NCBI RefSeq assembly: GCF_019396345.1
Contig: NZ_JAHKRM010000044.1
Coordinates: 34,331 to 98,330 of the forward strand
Direction: 5' to 3'
Origin: Nonomuraea guangzhouensis
GTDB lineage: Bacteria > Actinomycetota > Actinomycetes > Streptosporangiales > Streptosporangiaceae
DNA length: 64,000 nt
Shown here piece by piece: positions 26,959 to 35,124 of the stretch. Position 1 is the first letter of the stretch. Each line of letters begins with the position of its first letter. The notes under the pieces are model-generated. The model searched no databases. It saw only the letters and a list, made by a program, of their open reading frames with translations, and was not told where the DNA came from. Both the position numbers and the translations under genes were made by a program.

Positions 26959-28365
26959 GTGCCCATTGAGACCACGGCATCGGTGGTGGCCGACGTCCCG
27001 GCGGACGTCGAGCTGCTGGCGGTGCCCTTTGACGCCGATCTCGTTCCCGCCATCGAGCTCGACCTGCACGTGCCGGCGGCGGCCCTGCTGGCGCACTACG
27101 ACGCCAAGGGCGAGGCGGGTGAGGTGATCGAGGTCCCGGTGGCGCGGGAGGGCGGTGTCGGCCGGGTGCTGCTGTACGGGGTCGGCGACGGCTCGCCGCG
27201 CGCGCTGCGCAAGGCGGCGACGGCGCTCACCCGCAAGGCCAAGGGCAAGCAGGCGCTGGTCGTGGTGCCGCCGACGGGCGACGTGACGGCCTTCGCCGAG
27301 GCGGCGCTGCTGGCGGCCTACACCTTCAAGATCGGTGCGCCGGGCAAGCAGTCCGTGCGCGCGCTGACGTTCGTGGGCGCCGACGAGGGCTCGGTCCGGC
27401 GGGGCCAGACCGTGGCCGAGGCGGTGGCGCTGGCCCGCGACCTGACCAACACGCCCGCGTCGGTCAAGAACCCGGCCTGGCTGGCCGAGCGCGCGGCCGA
27501 ACTCGACGTGCCGGTACGCGTCTGGGACGAGGAGCAGCTCCAGGCGGACGGCTTCGGCGGCATCCTGGCCGTCGGCCGGGGCTCGGCCAACCCGCCCCGC
27601 CTCATCCAGCTCTCCTACACCCCGGCCGAGCCGAGCGAGCGGCACGTGGTGCTGGTGGGCAAGGGCATCACGTTCGACTCGGGCGGCCTGTCGCTCAAGC
27701 CGAACGAGAACATGAAGACCCAGAAGACCGACATGGCGGGCGGCGCCGTGGTGATCGCCGTCATCTCCGCGCTCGCCCGGCTCGGCGCGCCGGTGCGGGT
27801 CACCGGCCTGGTCGCGTCGGCCGAGAACATGCCTTCGGGCACGGCCCAGCGGCCCAGCGACGTCATCACGCACTACGGCGGACGCACGGTCGAGGTGCTC
27901 AACACCGACGCCGAGGGGCGGCTGGTGCTGGCCGACGCGCTCGCCTACGCCGACGCCGAGCTCGACCCCGACGCGGTCGTCGACATCGCCACGCTGACCG
28001 GGGCGATCACCATCGCGCTGGGCCGCGGCTACGGCGCCGTCTACGCCACCGACGACGACCTCGCCCAGCGGCTGGTCGACGCGGGGCAGGTCAGTGACGA
28101 CCGGCTGTGGCGGATGCCGCTGATCGACGACTACGCGCGGGCACTGGAGTCGCCCATCGCGGACCTGGCCAACGTGGAGAGCGGTTCCACTTATGGGGCC
28201 GGGTCGATCACGGCGGCGTTGTTCCTGCGGGAGTTCGCGGGCAAGCGGCCGTGGGCGCACCTCGACATCGCGGGCGTCGGGCGCAGCACCGTGGACGACG
28301 GTGTGCTGACCAAGGGCGCGACCGGGTTCGGGGTGCGGGTGCTGCTGGAGTGGCTGACGCGTTAG
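26959..28365 (+). CDS. pepA: Leucyl aminopeptidase (M17)
   Basis: The 468-residue M17 metallopeptidase trims N-terminal residues from peptides in the cytoplasm. The catalytic half contains the two-metal site motifs VLVGKGITFDSGGLSLKP and TDMAGGAVV, then NTDAEGRLVLADALAYA, the family signature, and LTGAITIALG. The GTG start at 26959 is preceded by GGTGGAG. The gene converges on and overlaps the methyltransferase at 28362 by 4 nt. Confidence 0.94.
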   Translation: MPIETTASVVADVPADVELLAVPFDADLVPAIELDLHVPAAALLAHYDAKGEAGEVIEVPVAREGGVGRVLLYGVGDGSPRALRKAATALTRKAKGKQALVVVPPTGDVTAFAEAALLAAYTFKIGAPGKQSVRALTFVGADEGSVRRGQTVAEAVALARDLTNTPASVKNPAWLAERAAELDVPVRVWDEEQLQADGFGGILAVGRGSANPPRLIQLSYTPAEPSERHVVLVGKGITFDSGGLSLKPNENMKTQKTDMAGGAVVIAVISALARLGAPVRVTGLVASAENMPSGTAQRPSDVITHYGGRTVEVLNTDAEGRLVLADALAYADAELDPDAVVDIATLTGAITIALGRGYGAVYATDDDLAQRLVDAGQVSDDRLWRMPLIDDYARALESPIADLANVESGSTYGAGSITAALFLREFAGKRPWAHLDIAGVGRSTVDDGVLTKGATGFGVRVLLEWLTR

Positions 28366-29000
28366 GGCGCGGTCTTGACGGCGGCGAGCAGCCCGTCGCC
28401 CAGGGGCATCATCAGCGAGCGCAGGCGGTCGTCGGACTGCACGAGCTTGCCCAGCTCGCGCAGCGCGACCGTGTCGGGGTCGCGCTGCGCCGGGTCGGCC
28501 ACGCGGTTGTGCCAGAGAACGTTGTCGAAGGCGACGATGCCGCCCACGCGCAGCAGCCTGACGGCCTCGGCCAGGTAGTCGGCGTACTCCTGCTTGGCGC
28601 CGTCGGCGAAGACCATGTCGTAGCCGCCGTCGGAGAGCCGGGGCAGCACGTCGAGTGCCCGGCCGCCGATCAGCCGCACCCGCCCGCCGGAGAACCCGGC
28701 CTCCGCGAACGCCTGCCTGGCCAGCCGCTGGTGCTCCTGCTCCACGTCGACGCTGGTCAGCGTGCCGTCGGGGCGCATGCCGCGGAGCAGCCAGAGACCT
28801 GAGACGCCGCAGCCGGTGCCGATCTCGACGACCGACTTGGCGTTGACGGCCGTGGCGAGGAAGCAGAGTGCCGCTCCGCCCCCGGGAAGGATGGGTGTGG
28901 CACCCATCTCCAGGCCGCGCAGCCGCGCCGCGTGCAGGATCTCATCTTCGTGATGGAACTGCTCCGCATAGGCCAGAGTGGCCTCTACCGGACTGGTCAT
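28362..29000 (-). CDS. O-methyltransferase, Rv1220c-like
   Basis: The 212-residue SAM-dependent O-methyltransferase has VVEIGTGCGVSGLWLLRGM (motif I), LTSVDVEQEHQRLARQAF (motif II), and YDMVFADGAKQEYADYL with the metal-binding Asp of the catechol/caffeoyl-CoA type. VAFDNVLWHNRVAD supplies the next ligands. It is divergent from sigE, the same order as Rv1220c-Rv1221 in Mycobacterium tuberculosis. The substrate is unknown. Confidence 0.9.
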   Translation of the reverse strand: MTSPVEATLAYAEQFHHEDEILHAARLRGLEMGATPILPGGGAALCFLATAVNAKSVVEIGTGCGVSGLWLLRGMRPDGTLTSVDVEQEHQRLARQAFAEAGFSGGRVRLIGGRALDVLPRLSDGGYDMVFADGAKQEYADYLAEAVRLLRVGGIVAFDNVLWHNRVADPAQRDPDTVALRELGKLVQSDDRLRSLMMPLGDGLLAAVKTAP

Positions 29001-29066
29001 CGGCCTCCTCCCCCCACTTTCGTGCGATTGGTCACCGATCGCAGCCTAGGGGAGACACGCCGGGAC

Positions 29067-29093
29067 GGGAACTCAAGACGGCCTTGAGGCGTT
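29067..29093 (+). promoter_or_regulatory. Candidate ECF (SigE/SigH-type) promoter of sigE
   Basis: GGGAAC (29067-29072), 18 nt, then GTT (29091-29093) matches the GGAAC-N16-19-GTT pattern of mycobacterial stress ECF sigma factors. It lies about 105 nt before the sigE start, consistent with autoregulation. This is inference from pattern only. Confidence 0.5.
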
Positions 29094-29197
29094 GCAGGTT
29101 TAAACGGGCTTTGCCGGTCCGGAAGGCAGGCAGTACGCACGAAGGGACGAAACCAGGCACTATGGCGGTAGCGGTGGTCCCAATGAGAGGAGTTCTG

Positions 29198-29803
29198 GTG
29201 GACGAAAGTGACCACCAGGCCGATACTCCCGTGTCTGACTGGACTCCTCCCACCTGGGAGGAAGTGGTGCGGACTCATTCCGCACGCGTATACCGGCTGG
29301 CGTATCGCCTGACCGGCAACGTCCACGATGCCGAAGACCTCACCCAAGAGGTTTTCGTGCGGGTCTTCAGGTCCCTGTCGAGTTACACCCCCGGAACATT
29401 CGAGGGCTGGCTGCACCGGATCACGACGAACCTGTTCCTCGACATGGCGCGGCGCAAGCAGCGCATCCGGTTCGAGGGGCTCGCCGACGACGCGGCCGAA
29501 CGGCTGCGCGGGCGCGAGCCGTCACCGGCGCAGGCGTTCGATGACGCCCACCTTGAGCCGGACATCCAGGCCGCGCTCGACGCCCTCGCACCGGAGTTCC
29601 GGGCGGCGATCGTGCTGTGTGACATCGAGGGTCTGTCGTACGAGGAGATCGCGGCCACGCTCGGCGTCAAGCTGGGTACGGTCCGAAGCCGTATTCACCG
29701 TGGCCGGGCGCAGTTGCGGGAGGCGCTCGATCACCGGGCCCCCCGTAATTCCCAACTCCCCCCGCCATCATTCCCATCGGGGACCCGTGGGGAGGAAGTC
29801 TGA
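29198..29803 (+). CDS. sigE: ECF RNA polymerase sigma factor, SigE-like
   Basis: The 201-residue ECF sigma factor has region 2 (HSARVYRLAYRLTGNVHDAEDLTQEVFVRVFRSL) and region 4 (FRAAIVLCDIEGLSYEEIAATLGVKLGTVRSRIHRGRAQL). GTG 29198 is favoured because GAGAGGAG lies just upstream; ATG 29162 would add 12 residues. The order O-methyltransferase, sigE, anti-sigma, htrA, tatB matches Rv1220c-Rv1224, where SigE controls envelope stress. The anti-sigma gene starts 1 nt after its stop. Confidence 0.93.
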   Translation: MDESDHQADTPVSDWTPPTWEEVVRTHSARVYRLAYRLTGNVHDAEDLTQEVFVRVFRSLSSYTPGTFEGWLHRITTNLFLDMARRKQRIRFEGLADDAAERLRGREPSPAQAFDDAHLEPDIQAALDALAPEFRAAIVLCDIEGLSYEEIAATLGVKLGTVRSRIHRGRAQLREALDHRAPRNSQLPPPSFPSGTRGEEV

Positions 29804-29804
29804 T

Positions 29805-30341
29805 ATGTCGCATCTTGGAGAACGTGTTTCCGCGCTCGTGGACGGTGAACTGAATCACACCGAACGCGACCGCGCGCTGGCCCATCTGACCTTTTGTGGT
29901 GACTGCCGGCGGGAGGTCGAGTCGATGCGGGCGCTGAAGTCGCGCCTGCGGTCGCTCGACGGCCCGGTGATGCCGGCCGACCTCACCATGTCGCTGCTGC
30001 GGATGTCCGAGCCCGGTGGCCCCCTGCCGCCCAGGGAGCGGCCTTTCCCTACCCGGACGTTCGGCGGCGTCCCCATCCCTGGGCCGCACAGCATCGCCCC
30101 GCTGGACAACCGCCCGCGCAGGGACGCGAGTGGTGGCGCTTCGGGCCCTGGCCGCGGGCCTAGGCGGCGCAGCACCTATGTGGCGGTCGGCGTGGTCTCC
30201 GCGGCCGTCGCGCTCGGCACCTTCTTCGCCGTCTCCGGCGTCGGCCAGACCGCCCAGGCTCCGCCGGCCGAGATGTTCGAGCAGGCGCGGCACACGCCCA
30301 CGTCATCGCCGACCACTACTCTGCCCACCGCCACGCCCTGA
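29805..30341 (+). CDS. rseA: Zinc-finger anti-sigma factor, RseA-like
   Basis: The 178-residue protein begins with the ZAS domain: ALVDGELNHTERDRALAHLTFCGDCRREVE, with HxxxCxxC zinc ligands. A disordered Pro-rich linker follows, then one transmembrane helix (about 130-150, TYVAVGVVSAAVALGTFFAV) and a short outer tail. It should hold SigE inactive at the membrane and release it on stress. ATG 29805 follows the sigE TGA by 1 nt, with GGGGAGGAAG as ribosome site. Confidence 0.92.
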   Translation: MSHLGERVSALVDGELNHTERDRALAHLTFCGDCRREVESMRALKSRLRSLDGPVMPADLTMSLLRMSEPGGPLPPRERPFPTRTFGGVPIPGPHSIAPLDNRPRRDASGGASGPGRGPRRRSTYVAVGVVSAAVALGTFFAVSGVGQTAQAPPAEMFEQARHTPTSSPTTTLPTATP

Positions 30342-30396
30342 TCTTGAGGTCCGCTCCCAGGAATGCCTGGGATACTCGGTATGGCGTAGTCGAGGG

Positions 30397-30465
30397 TGTC
30401 AGGGGCATACGATCTGAGTTCGGGAATCTGTCAGGTGTCCACATATGTTGCAGGATTGCCTGACA
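30397..30465 (+). promoter_or_regulatory. Candidate operator region upstream of htrA
   Basis: Three TGTCAGG half-sites occur in the 196-nt gap before htrA: direct copies at 30397-30403 and 30429-30435, and an inverted CCTGACA at 30459-30465. A degenerate GGGAAT-N19-GTT (30422-30449) overlaps the second, reminiscent of the sigE promoter. No regulator can be named. Confidence 0.35.
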
Positions 30466-30537
30466 ATTGCTTTACGACTCTCGTATGCCGTTCACGCCAT
30501 GATTGCGGTGTCCGAGGCAAGGAGTGGTGAGATCTAG

Positions 30538-32076
30538 ATGACCGACGAGTCGCGCCCACCTGAAGGACGCATGCCGTCGGACTTCCCTGACCCACAGGGG
30601 CGGCCGGAGTTCCTGCCCGCCGATGATCAGGCGGAGCAGTCTGGATGGCGGTCCGAGACCGCCTCGTTCGAGAGCGGCCGATGGGGTGACCCCTCAGGCC
30701 GTCCCGCGGACACCGCGTCCTACGGCAGCCCGTCCTACCCTGGCCCGGGCCAGGCACGGGCTGAGGAGACGCCACACAACAGCACGCGCGCCTACGAGAG
30801 CCCCTACTTCGGCAACTCGGCGGGGGCGCCGCCCTATGGCGGCGACAAGCGCCCGCCGCCACCGCCCAACGCGCTCGGCATGGGCGCGGGCTGGGCGCCA
30901 CCGCCCAGCGGTCCGCAGGGCGGCTTCGGGGGAGCGCCGGGCAGGCGTGGTCCCGGCACCGGCGTCCTGATCGTGCTGGCCGTCGTCATCGCCCTGGTCG
31001 CCTCGGGGCTGGGCAGCGTCGGCACATTCCTGTTGACCAGGTCGGGCGGGAGCGGCACCGACCCTTCCTACAGCCTCGGCCCGATCCCGAGCGCCGCCAC
31101 GAACCGGGCCCCCGACTCCATCGCCGGCGTGGCCTCGCGGGTGCTGCCCAGCGTGGTCTCCCTGGAGGTCAACGCCAGCAGCGCCGAAGGCGTGTCGGGC
31201 TCCGGCTTCCTGATCAAGGACGGCTACGTGGTCACCAACAACCACGTGGTGGCCCCGGCCGCCAAGGGCGGCGACATCCAGATCATGTTCAACAACCGCA
31301 AGACCACGAAGGGCCGCATCGTCGGCCGTGACCCGGGCTCCGACCTGGCCGTGGTCAAGCCGGAAGAGACGTTCGGCACGCCCGAGATCACCCTCGGCAA
31401 CTCCGACCAGGTGGTCGTGGGCGACCCGGTCATCGCGATCGGCTCCCCGCTCGGTCTCACCGGCACGGTGACCACCGGCATCGTCAGCTCACTGAACCGC
31501 CCGGTCATCGCGGGCGACGAGAGCGGCACCAGCACCGAGGAACCCGCCTACATCAGCGCGATCCAGACCGACGCCGCGATCAACCCCGGCAACTCGGGCG
31601 GCCCGCTGGTCAACGGCAAGGGCGAGGTCGTGGGGGTCAACTCCGCGATCGCCACCCTGAGCCGCTCGATGAGCAGCCAGGGCGGCAGCATCGGCCTCGG
31701 CTTCGCCATCCCGGTCAACCAGGCGCGCCGCGTCGCCGAGGAGATCATCACGACCGGCAAGGCCAAGCGTCCGAAGATCGGCATCGTCCTGGACAAGGAC
31801 TACAAGGGCCAGGGTGTCCGCATCTCCTCGGACCCGGTCGAAGGCCGCGCGCCGGTGGACGCGAACGGCCCCGCTGCGAAGGCCGGTCTCAAGGCGGGTG
31901 ACGTGATCCTGGAGATCGACGGGCTGACGCTGCAGGACGGCAACGAGCTGATCGCCCTGATCCGCAGCAAGGCTCCCGGCTCCACGATCACCGTCAAGTA
32001 CCAGCGCGCCGGCCAGCAACGCACCGCCAAGCTGACGGTCACCGCCGACGACAGCCCCGCGCCGACGCCGTCCTGA
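30538..32076 (+). CDS. htrA: Membrane-anchored trypsin-like serine protease with PDZ domain, HtrA-like
   Basis: The 512-residue protein has a cytoplasmic Pro/Gly-rich N-terminus (1-138), one transmembrane helix (141-165), a trypsin-like domain with His236 (NNHVV), Asp269 (GSDLAVV) and Ser353 (NPGNSGGPLV), and a C-terminal PDZ domain (about 410-500, GPAAKAGLKAGDVILEIDG). The catalytic triad is complete. HtrA proteases degrade or sense misfolded envelope proteins and in mycobacteria take part in SigE/RseA signalling. Copy B of the 3' repeat starts 12 nt after its stop. Confidence 0.94.
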   Translation: MTDESRPPEGRMPSDFPDPQGRPEFLPADDQAEQSGWRSETASFESGRWGDPSGRPADTASYGSPSYPGPGQARAEETPHNSTRAYESPYFGNSAGAPPYGGDKRPPPPPNALGMGAGWAPPPSGPQGGFGGAPGRRGPGTGVLIVLAVVIALVASGLGSVGTFLLTRSGGSGTDPSYSLGPIPSAATNRAPDSIAGVASRVLPSVVSLEVNASSAEGVSGSGFLIKDGYVVTNNHVVAPAAKGGDIQIMFNNRKTTKGRIVGRDPGSDLAVVKPEETFGTPEITLGNSDQVVVGDPVIAIGSPLGLTGTVTTGIVSSLNRPVIAGDESGTSTEEPAYISAIQTDAAINPGNSGGPLVNGKGEVVGVNSAIATLSRSMSSQGGSIGLGFAIPVNQARRVAEEIITTGKAKRPKIGIVLDKDYKGQGVRISSDPVEGRAPVDANGPAAKAGLKAGDVILEIDGLTLQDGNELIALIRSKAPGSTITVKYQRAGQQRTAKLTVTADDSPAPTPS

Positions 32077-32088
32077 AATCTTTCTATC

Positions 32089-32203
32089 TTTTACGGCAGG
32101 CACGGTGGGCCCCACCCACCGTGCCGGGCCGGCCTCTGTCCAGGGGAACGCTCCTCTGGTGGAGGTGGTTCAGCGCCGTGACGAGACGGTGAGACCGCCC
32201 GCG
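32089..32203 (+). repeat. 3'-flank repeat, copy B, with terminator hairpin
   Basis: This 115-bp element is about 87% identical by eye (about 100 of 115 positions) to the inverted copy at 32751-32866. It contains a perfect 11-bp inverted repeat GGCACGGTGGG/CCCACCGTGCC (32099-32125), a likely htrA terminator, then the conserved TGTCCAGGGGAACGCTCCTC block and the GCCGTGACGAGACGGTGAGA end. Confidence 0.85.
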
Positions 32204-32358
32204 GGGTCCGCGGTTGGCCGGTGTAGTTTCGGTTTTGCCGGGATGTTGCGGTTTTGAGGTTGTTTGGTCAGGGGCTGGCGACCGGGGCGGGGGCGATTGC
32301 CCTTAGTCTGGAGGGGCCGGGGTCGTCCCCGGTCTGGTTGAAGCGGTAGGAGCTCACG

Positions 32359-32715
32359 GTGTTCGGACTCGGGTGGTTGGAGATCGGGGCGCTGGTCGTC
32401 ATCGCGCTGCTCGTCTTCGGTCCCGACAAGCTGCCTCAGGCGGCCTCGCAGGCCGGTAAGACGCTGCGTAACCTGCGCCGGATGGCCAACAGCGCGCGCG
32501 ACGACCTGCGTGCGGGCCTGGGCCCGGAGTTCCAGAACTTCGACCCCAGCGACCTCAACCCCAAGAACTTCGTCCGCAAGCACCTGCTGGAAGACGAAGA
32601 CGACTGGACCAACAAGTCCCCGCAGCTCGAACCGGCCACCGCTTCTTACGTCGCGGAGCCGGTCGACGAGCTGGGCTATGGCGAACTGCCGCCCTATGAC
32701 GCGGAAGCCACCTGA
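32359..32715 (+). CDS. tatB: Sec-independent translocase subunit TatB
   Basis: The 118-residue protein opens with the TatA/B transmembrane helix MFGLGWLEIGALVVIALLVF, the hinge GPDKLPQA, then the amphipathic helix KTLRNLRRMANSARDDL. Position after htrA, the length and the Glu in the helix favour TatB over TatA. It helps receive twin-arginine substrates at the membrane. The start is GTG 32359. The gene stands alone between an inverted repeat pair (32089-32203 and 32751-32866). Confidence 0.9.
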   Translation: MFGLGWLEIGALVVIALLVFGPDKLPQAASQAGKTLRNLRRMANSARDDLRAGLGPEFQNFDPSDLNPKNFVRKHLLEDEDDWTNKSPQLEPATASYVAEPVDELGYGELPPYDAEAT

Positions 32716-32750
32716 GGCTGACACGGAAGCCGCCTCAGGCGCGAATCCCA

Positions 32751-32866
32751 CGCGGGCGGTCTCACCGTCTCGTCACGGCGGCCCGCCACCTCCACCGGAG
32801 GAGCGTTCCCCTGGACAGAGCCAGGCCCCGTGTAGTGGGTGGGGCTCACCGGGCCTGCCGTAAAAC
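32751..32866 (-). repeat. 3'-flank repeat, copy C
   Basis: This 116-bp copy, inverted relative to copy B, differs mainly in the first hairpin and by a single-base insertion near its end. On the minus strand it begins just after the mrp terminator, so like copies A and B it is 3' of a gene on its own strand. With copy B it brackets tatB. Confidence 0.85.
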
Positions 32867-32867
32867 A

Positions 32868-32905
32868 AAAAAGGCTTGTAGGGCCTGCTCTGAGAGCAGG
32901 CCCTA
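32868..32905 (-). terminator. Rho-independent terminator of mrp
   Basis: Perfect 12-bp arms AGGGCCTGCTCT/AGAGCAGGCCCT (32881-32905) are followed on the minus strand by ACAAGCC and six T residues (32873-32868). Confidence 0.92.
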
Positions 32906-32915
32906 ACTAAACCCA

Positions 32916-34052
32916 TCAGCGGTTCGGAGAGAGCCCCAGCTGGAGCCCCTTGAGGCTGCTGGAGCGCTTGCTCAGGCCGGCGGCGATGGTGCGGAGTTCG
33001 GCCGCGGCCGGAGAGTCGGGGTCCGTCAGCACGAGCGGCTTGCCCTCGTCGCCGCCCTCCCGGAGGCGGAGGTCGATGGGGATCTGGCCCAGAAGGGGGA
33101 CACGGGCCCCCAGAGCCCGGGTCAGCGCGTCGGCCACCGTCTGGCCGCCGCCCTCGCCGAAGACCGAGATGCGCTCGTCGCAGTGCGGGCACGGCAGCCA
33201 GGACATGTTCTCGATGACACCGGCGATCTGCTGGTGTGTCTGCGCGGCGATCGAGCCCGCCCGCTCGGCCACCTCGGCGGCGGCCATCTGCGGGGTGGTG
33301 ACGACGAGGATCTCCGCCGACGGCAGCCGCTGGGCCACCGAGATGGCGATGTCGCCGGTGCCCGGCGGCAGGTCGAGCAGCAGGACGTCGAGGTCGCCCC
33401 AGTAGACGTCGGCGAGGAACTGGTGGAGCGCGCGGTCGAGCATCGGCCCGCGCCAGACCACCGCGCTGTTGCCCTCGGGCTTGAACATGCCCACCGAGAT
33501 GACCTTGATGTCATGCGCCACCGGCGGCATGATCATGTCTTCGACCTTGGTGGGACGCTCCGAGGCGCCGAGCATGCGCGGGACGCTGTGGCCGTAGATG
33601 TCGGCGTCGACGATGCCGACCTTGAGGCCGTTGGCGGCCATGGCGGCGGCCAGGTTGACGGTGACGGACGACTTGCCGACCCCGCCCTTGCCGCTGGCGA
33701 CCGCGAAGACGCGGGTCAGCGAGCCCGGCTGGTTGAAGGGGATCTCCTTCTCGGGTCCCCGGTCGCCGCGCAGCATGGTCTGGAGCTTCTTGCGCTGCTC
33801 GGTGCTCATCACGTCGAGTTCGATCTCGACGCCCGTGACACCGTCCAGTTTGGTGACCGAGGTGGCGACGTCGCGGCGGATGGTGTCCTTCATCGGACAG
33901 CCGGACACGGTGAGATAGACACCCACGCGCACGACACCGTCGGCACCGATGTCGATACTTTTGACCATGCCGAGATCGGTGATCGGGCGACGGATCTCGG
34001 GGTCGATGACGGTGGCGAGGGCCGCCGTCACCTGTTCCTGTGTTGGTGCCAT
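32916..34052 (-). CDS. mrp: Mrp/NBP35-family iron-sulfur carrier ATPase
   Basis: The 378-residue protein has an N-terminal MIP18-type domain (about 5-85, with SGCPMKDT), a deviant P-loop SGKGGVGKSS (120-129), Walker-type DADIYGHS and LLLDLPPGTGD, and the CPHC pair (about 277-280) that holds a bridging Fe-S cluster in this family. It delivers Fe-S clusters to apoproteins. A CGGCAC/GTGCCG hairpin (34061-34078) lies just upstream of the ATG. The position matches Rv1229c in mycobacteria. Confidence 0.93.
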   Translation of the reverse strand: MAPTQEQVTAALATVIDPEIRRPITDLGMVKSIDIGADGVVRVGVYLTVSGCPMKDTIRRDVATSVTKLDGVTGVEIELDVMSTEQRKKLQTMLRGDRGPEKEIPFNQPGSLTRVFAVASGKGGVGKSSVTVNLAAAMAANGLKVGIVDADIYGHSVPRMLGASERPTKVEDMIMPPVAHDIKVISVGMFKPEGNSAVVWRGPMLDRALHQFLADVYWGDLDVLLLDLPPGTGDIAISVAQRLPSAEILVVTTPQMAAAEVAERAGSIAAQTHQQIAGVIENMSWLPCPHCDERISVFGEGGGQTVADALTRALGARVPLLGQIPIDLRLREGGDEGKPLVLTDPDSPAAAELRTIAAGLSKRSSSLKGLQLGLSPNR

Positions 34053-34211
34053 CGAAGTCTCGGCACGAGGGAGTGCCGTCCCTCCTTAGTCGTATATGTG
34101 TGACCGGGCGCTGCACGCCGGTGAGGATGCCCCTCCATCGTATGAACCAGGGACCTCGCGCGGATAATCCGAGCTGTTTTAGGTGTCCGTGCAACGTTCT
34201 AAGGTTACTCC

Positions 34212-34673
34212 GTGACTCTTCAGCGTGACGAGGGCCTGACCACCGAGGAGCTGACGGTCTGGCGGATGCTGCAGCGGGCCCAGGTGCACATCACCCGCCA
34301 TCTGGAGACCGAGTTGCTCGTGGCCCACTGCCTGCCGCTGGCCTCCTATGACGTGCTGACCCAGCTGTCGGAGGCGCCGGGGCGGCGGTTGCGGATGAAC
34401 GACCTGGCCGGCCGGGTGCTGCTCTCGCGCAGCGGCCTGACCAGGCTCATCGACCGGCTCCAGCGCGACGGGCTGGTGGGCCGCGAGGCGTGCGCGAGCG
34501 ACGCGCGGGGGTTGTTCGCGGTGCTGACAGACCGGGGCGCGGCCCGGCTGGCCGAGGCCACCCCCACCTACCTGCGCGGGATCAGGTCCGAGTTCCTCGA
34601 CCGGCTGGGTTCCGGTGAGATCAGCCTGATCCGCGAGATGCTCGCCAAACTGGCCATCACCGACGCTCCTTGA
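34212..34673 (+). CDS. MarR-family transcriptional regulator
   Basis: The 153-residue winged-helix protein carries ASYDVLTQLSEAPGRRLRMNDLAGRVLLSRSGLTRLIDRLQRDGLV (recognition helix and wing), then DARGLFAVLTDRGAARL, typical of MarR dimers. The start is GTG 34212. Target genes are unknown; it is divergent from mrp and overlaps the convergent DUF1003 gene by 17 nt. Confidence 0.92.
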   Translation: MTLQRDEGLTTEELTVWRMLQRAQVHITRHLETELLVAHCLPLASYDVLTQLSEAPGRRLRMNDLAGRVLLSRSGLTRLIDRLQRDGLVGREACASDARGLFAVLTDRGAARLAEATPTYLRGIRSEFLDRLGSGEISLIREMLAKLAITDAP

Positions 34674-35124
34674 GCTCCTCCGCCAGCCGCTGCAGCTCCG
34701 AGCGCAGGTAGTCGCGGGTGGCCACCTCGCCGATCGCCAGCCGGAGCCCGGCGATCTCGCGGGTCAGGTATTCGACGTCGGCCTGGTTCCGGTCGGCCGC
34801 CGCGCGGTCCTGCTCGTACTGGACGCGGTCCCGGTCGTCCTGCCGGTTCTGGGCCAGCAGGATCAGCGGCGCGGCGTAGGAGGCCTGCAGGGACAGGATG
34901 AGCGTGAGGAAGATGAACGGATACGAGTCGAACTGCAGGTTCGGCGGGGCGGCGATGTTCCAGGTCACCCAGATCGCGACGAACACCGTCATGTAGACGA
35001 TGAACCGGGCCGTGCCGAGGAAGCGGGCGATCTGCTCGGACAGCCGGCCGAACGCTTCGGGGTCGTAGTGCGGACGCAGCGAGCGGCGCAGCGCGCGTGG
35101 CTGGTCGAGGCGTTCAGTCGTCAC
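34657..35124 (-). CDS. DUF1003 membrane protein
   Basis: The 155-residue protein has two transmembrane helices (about 40-60 and 68-92) with the DUF1003 hallmark WNIAAPPNLQFDSYPFIFLTLILS and QASYAAPLILLAQNRQ. A cytoplasmic coiled-coil-like tail follows (about 95-155). It starts inside the end of the PRC/MgtE-N gene (11-nt overlap), so the two are co-expressed. Function is unknown, but the pairing with a magnesium-transporter-like protein is conserved. Confidence 0.9.
   Translation of the reverse strand: MTTERLDQPRALRRSLRPHYDPEAFGRLSEQIARFLGTARFIVYMTVFVAIWVTWNIAAPPNLQFDSYPFIFLTLILSLQASYAAPLILLAQNRQDDRDRVQYEQDRAAADRNQADVEYLTREIAGLRLAIGEVATRDYLRSELQRLAEELKERR

Noticed and set aside
33183..34103. 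306-residue plus-strand frame opposite mrp
   Set aside because: His/Asp/Gly-rich shadow of mrp; mrp has complete P-loop and CPHC motifs.
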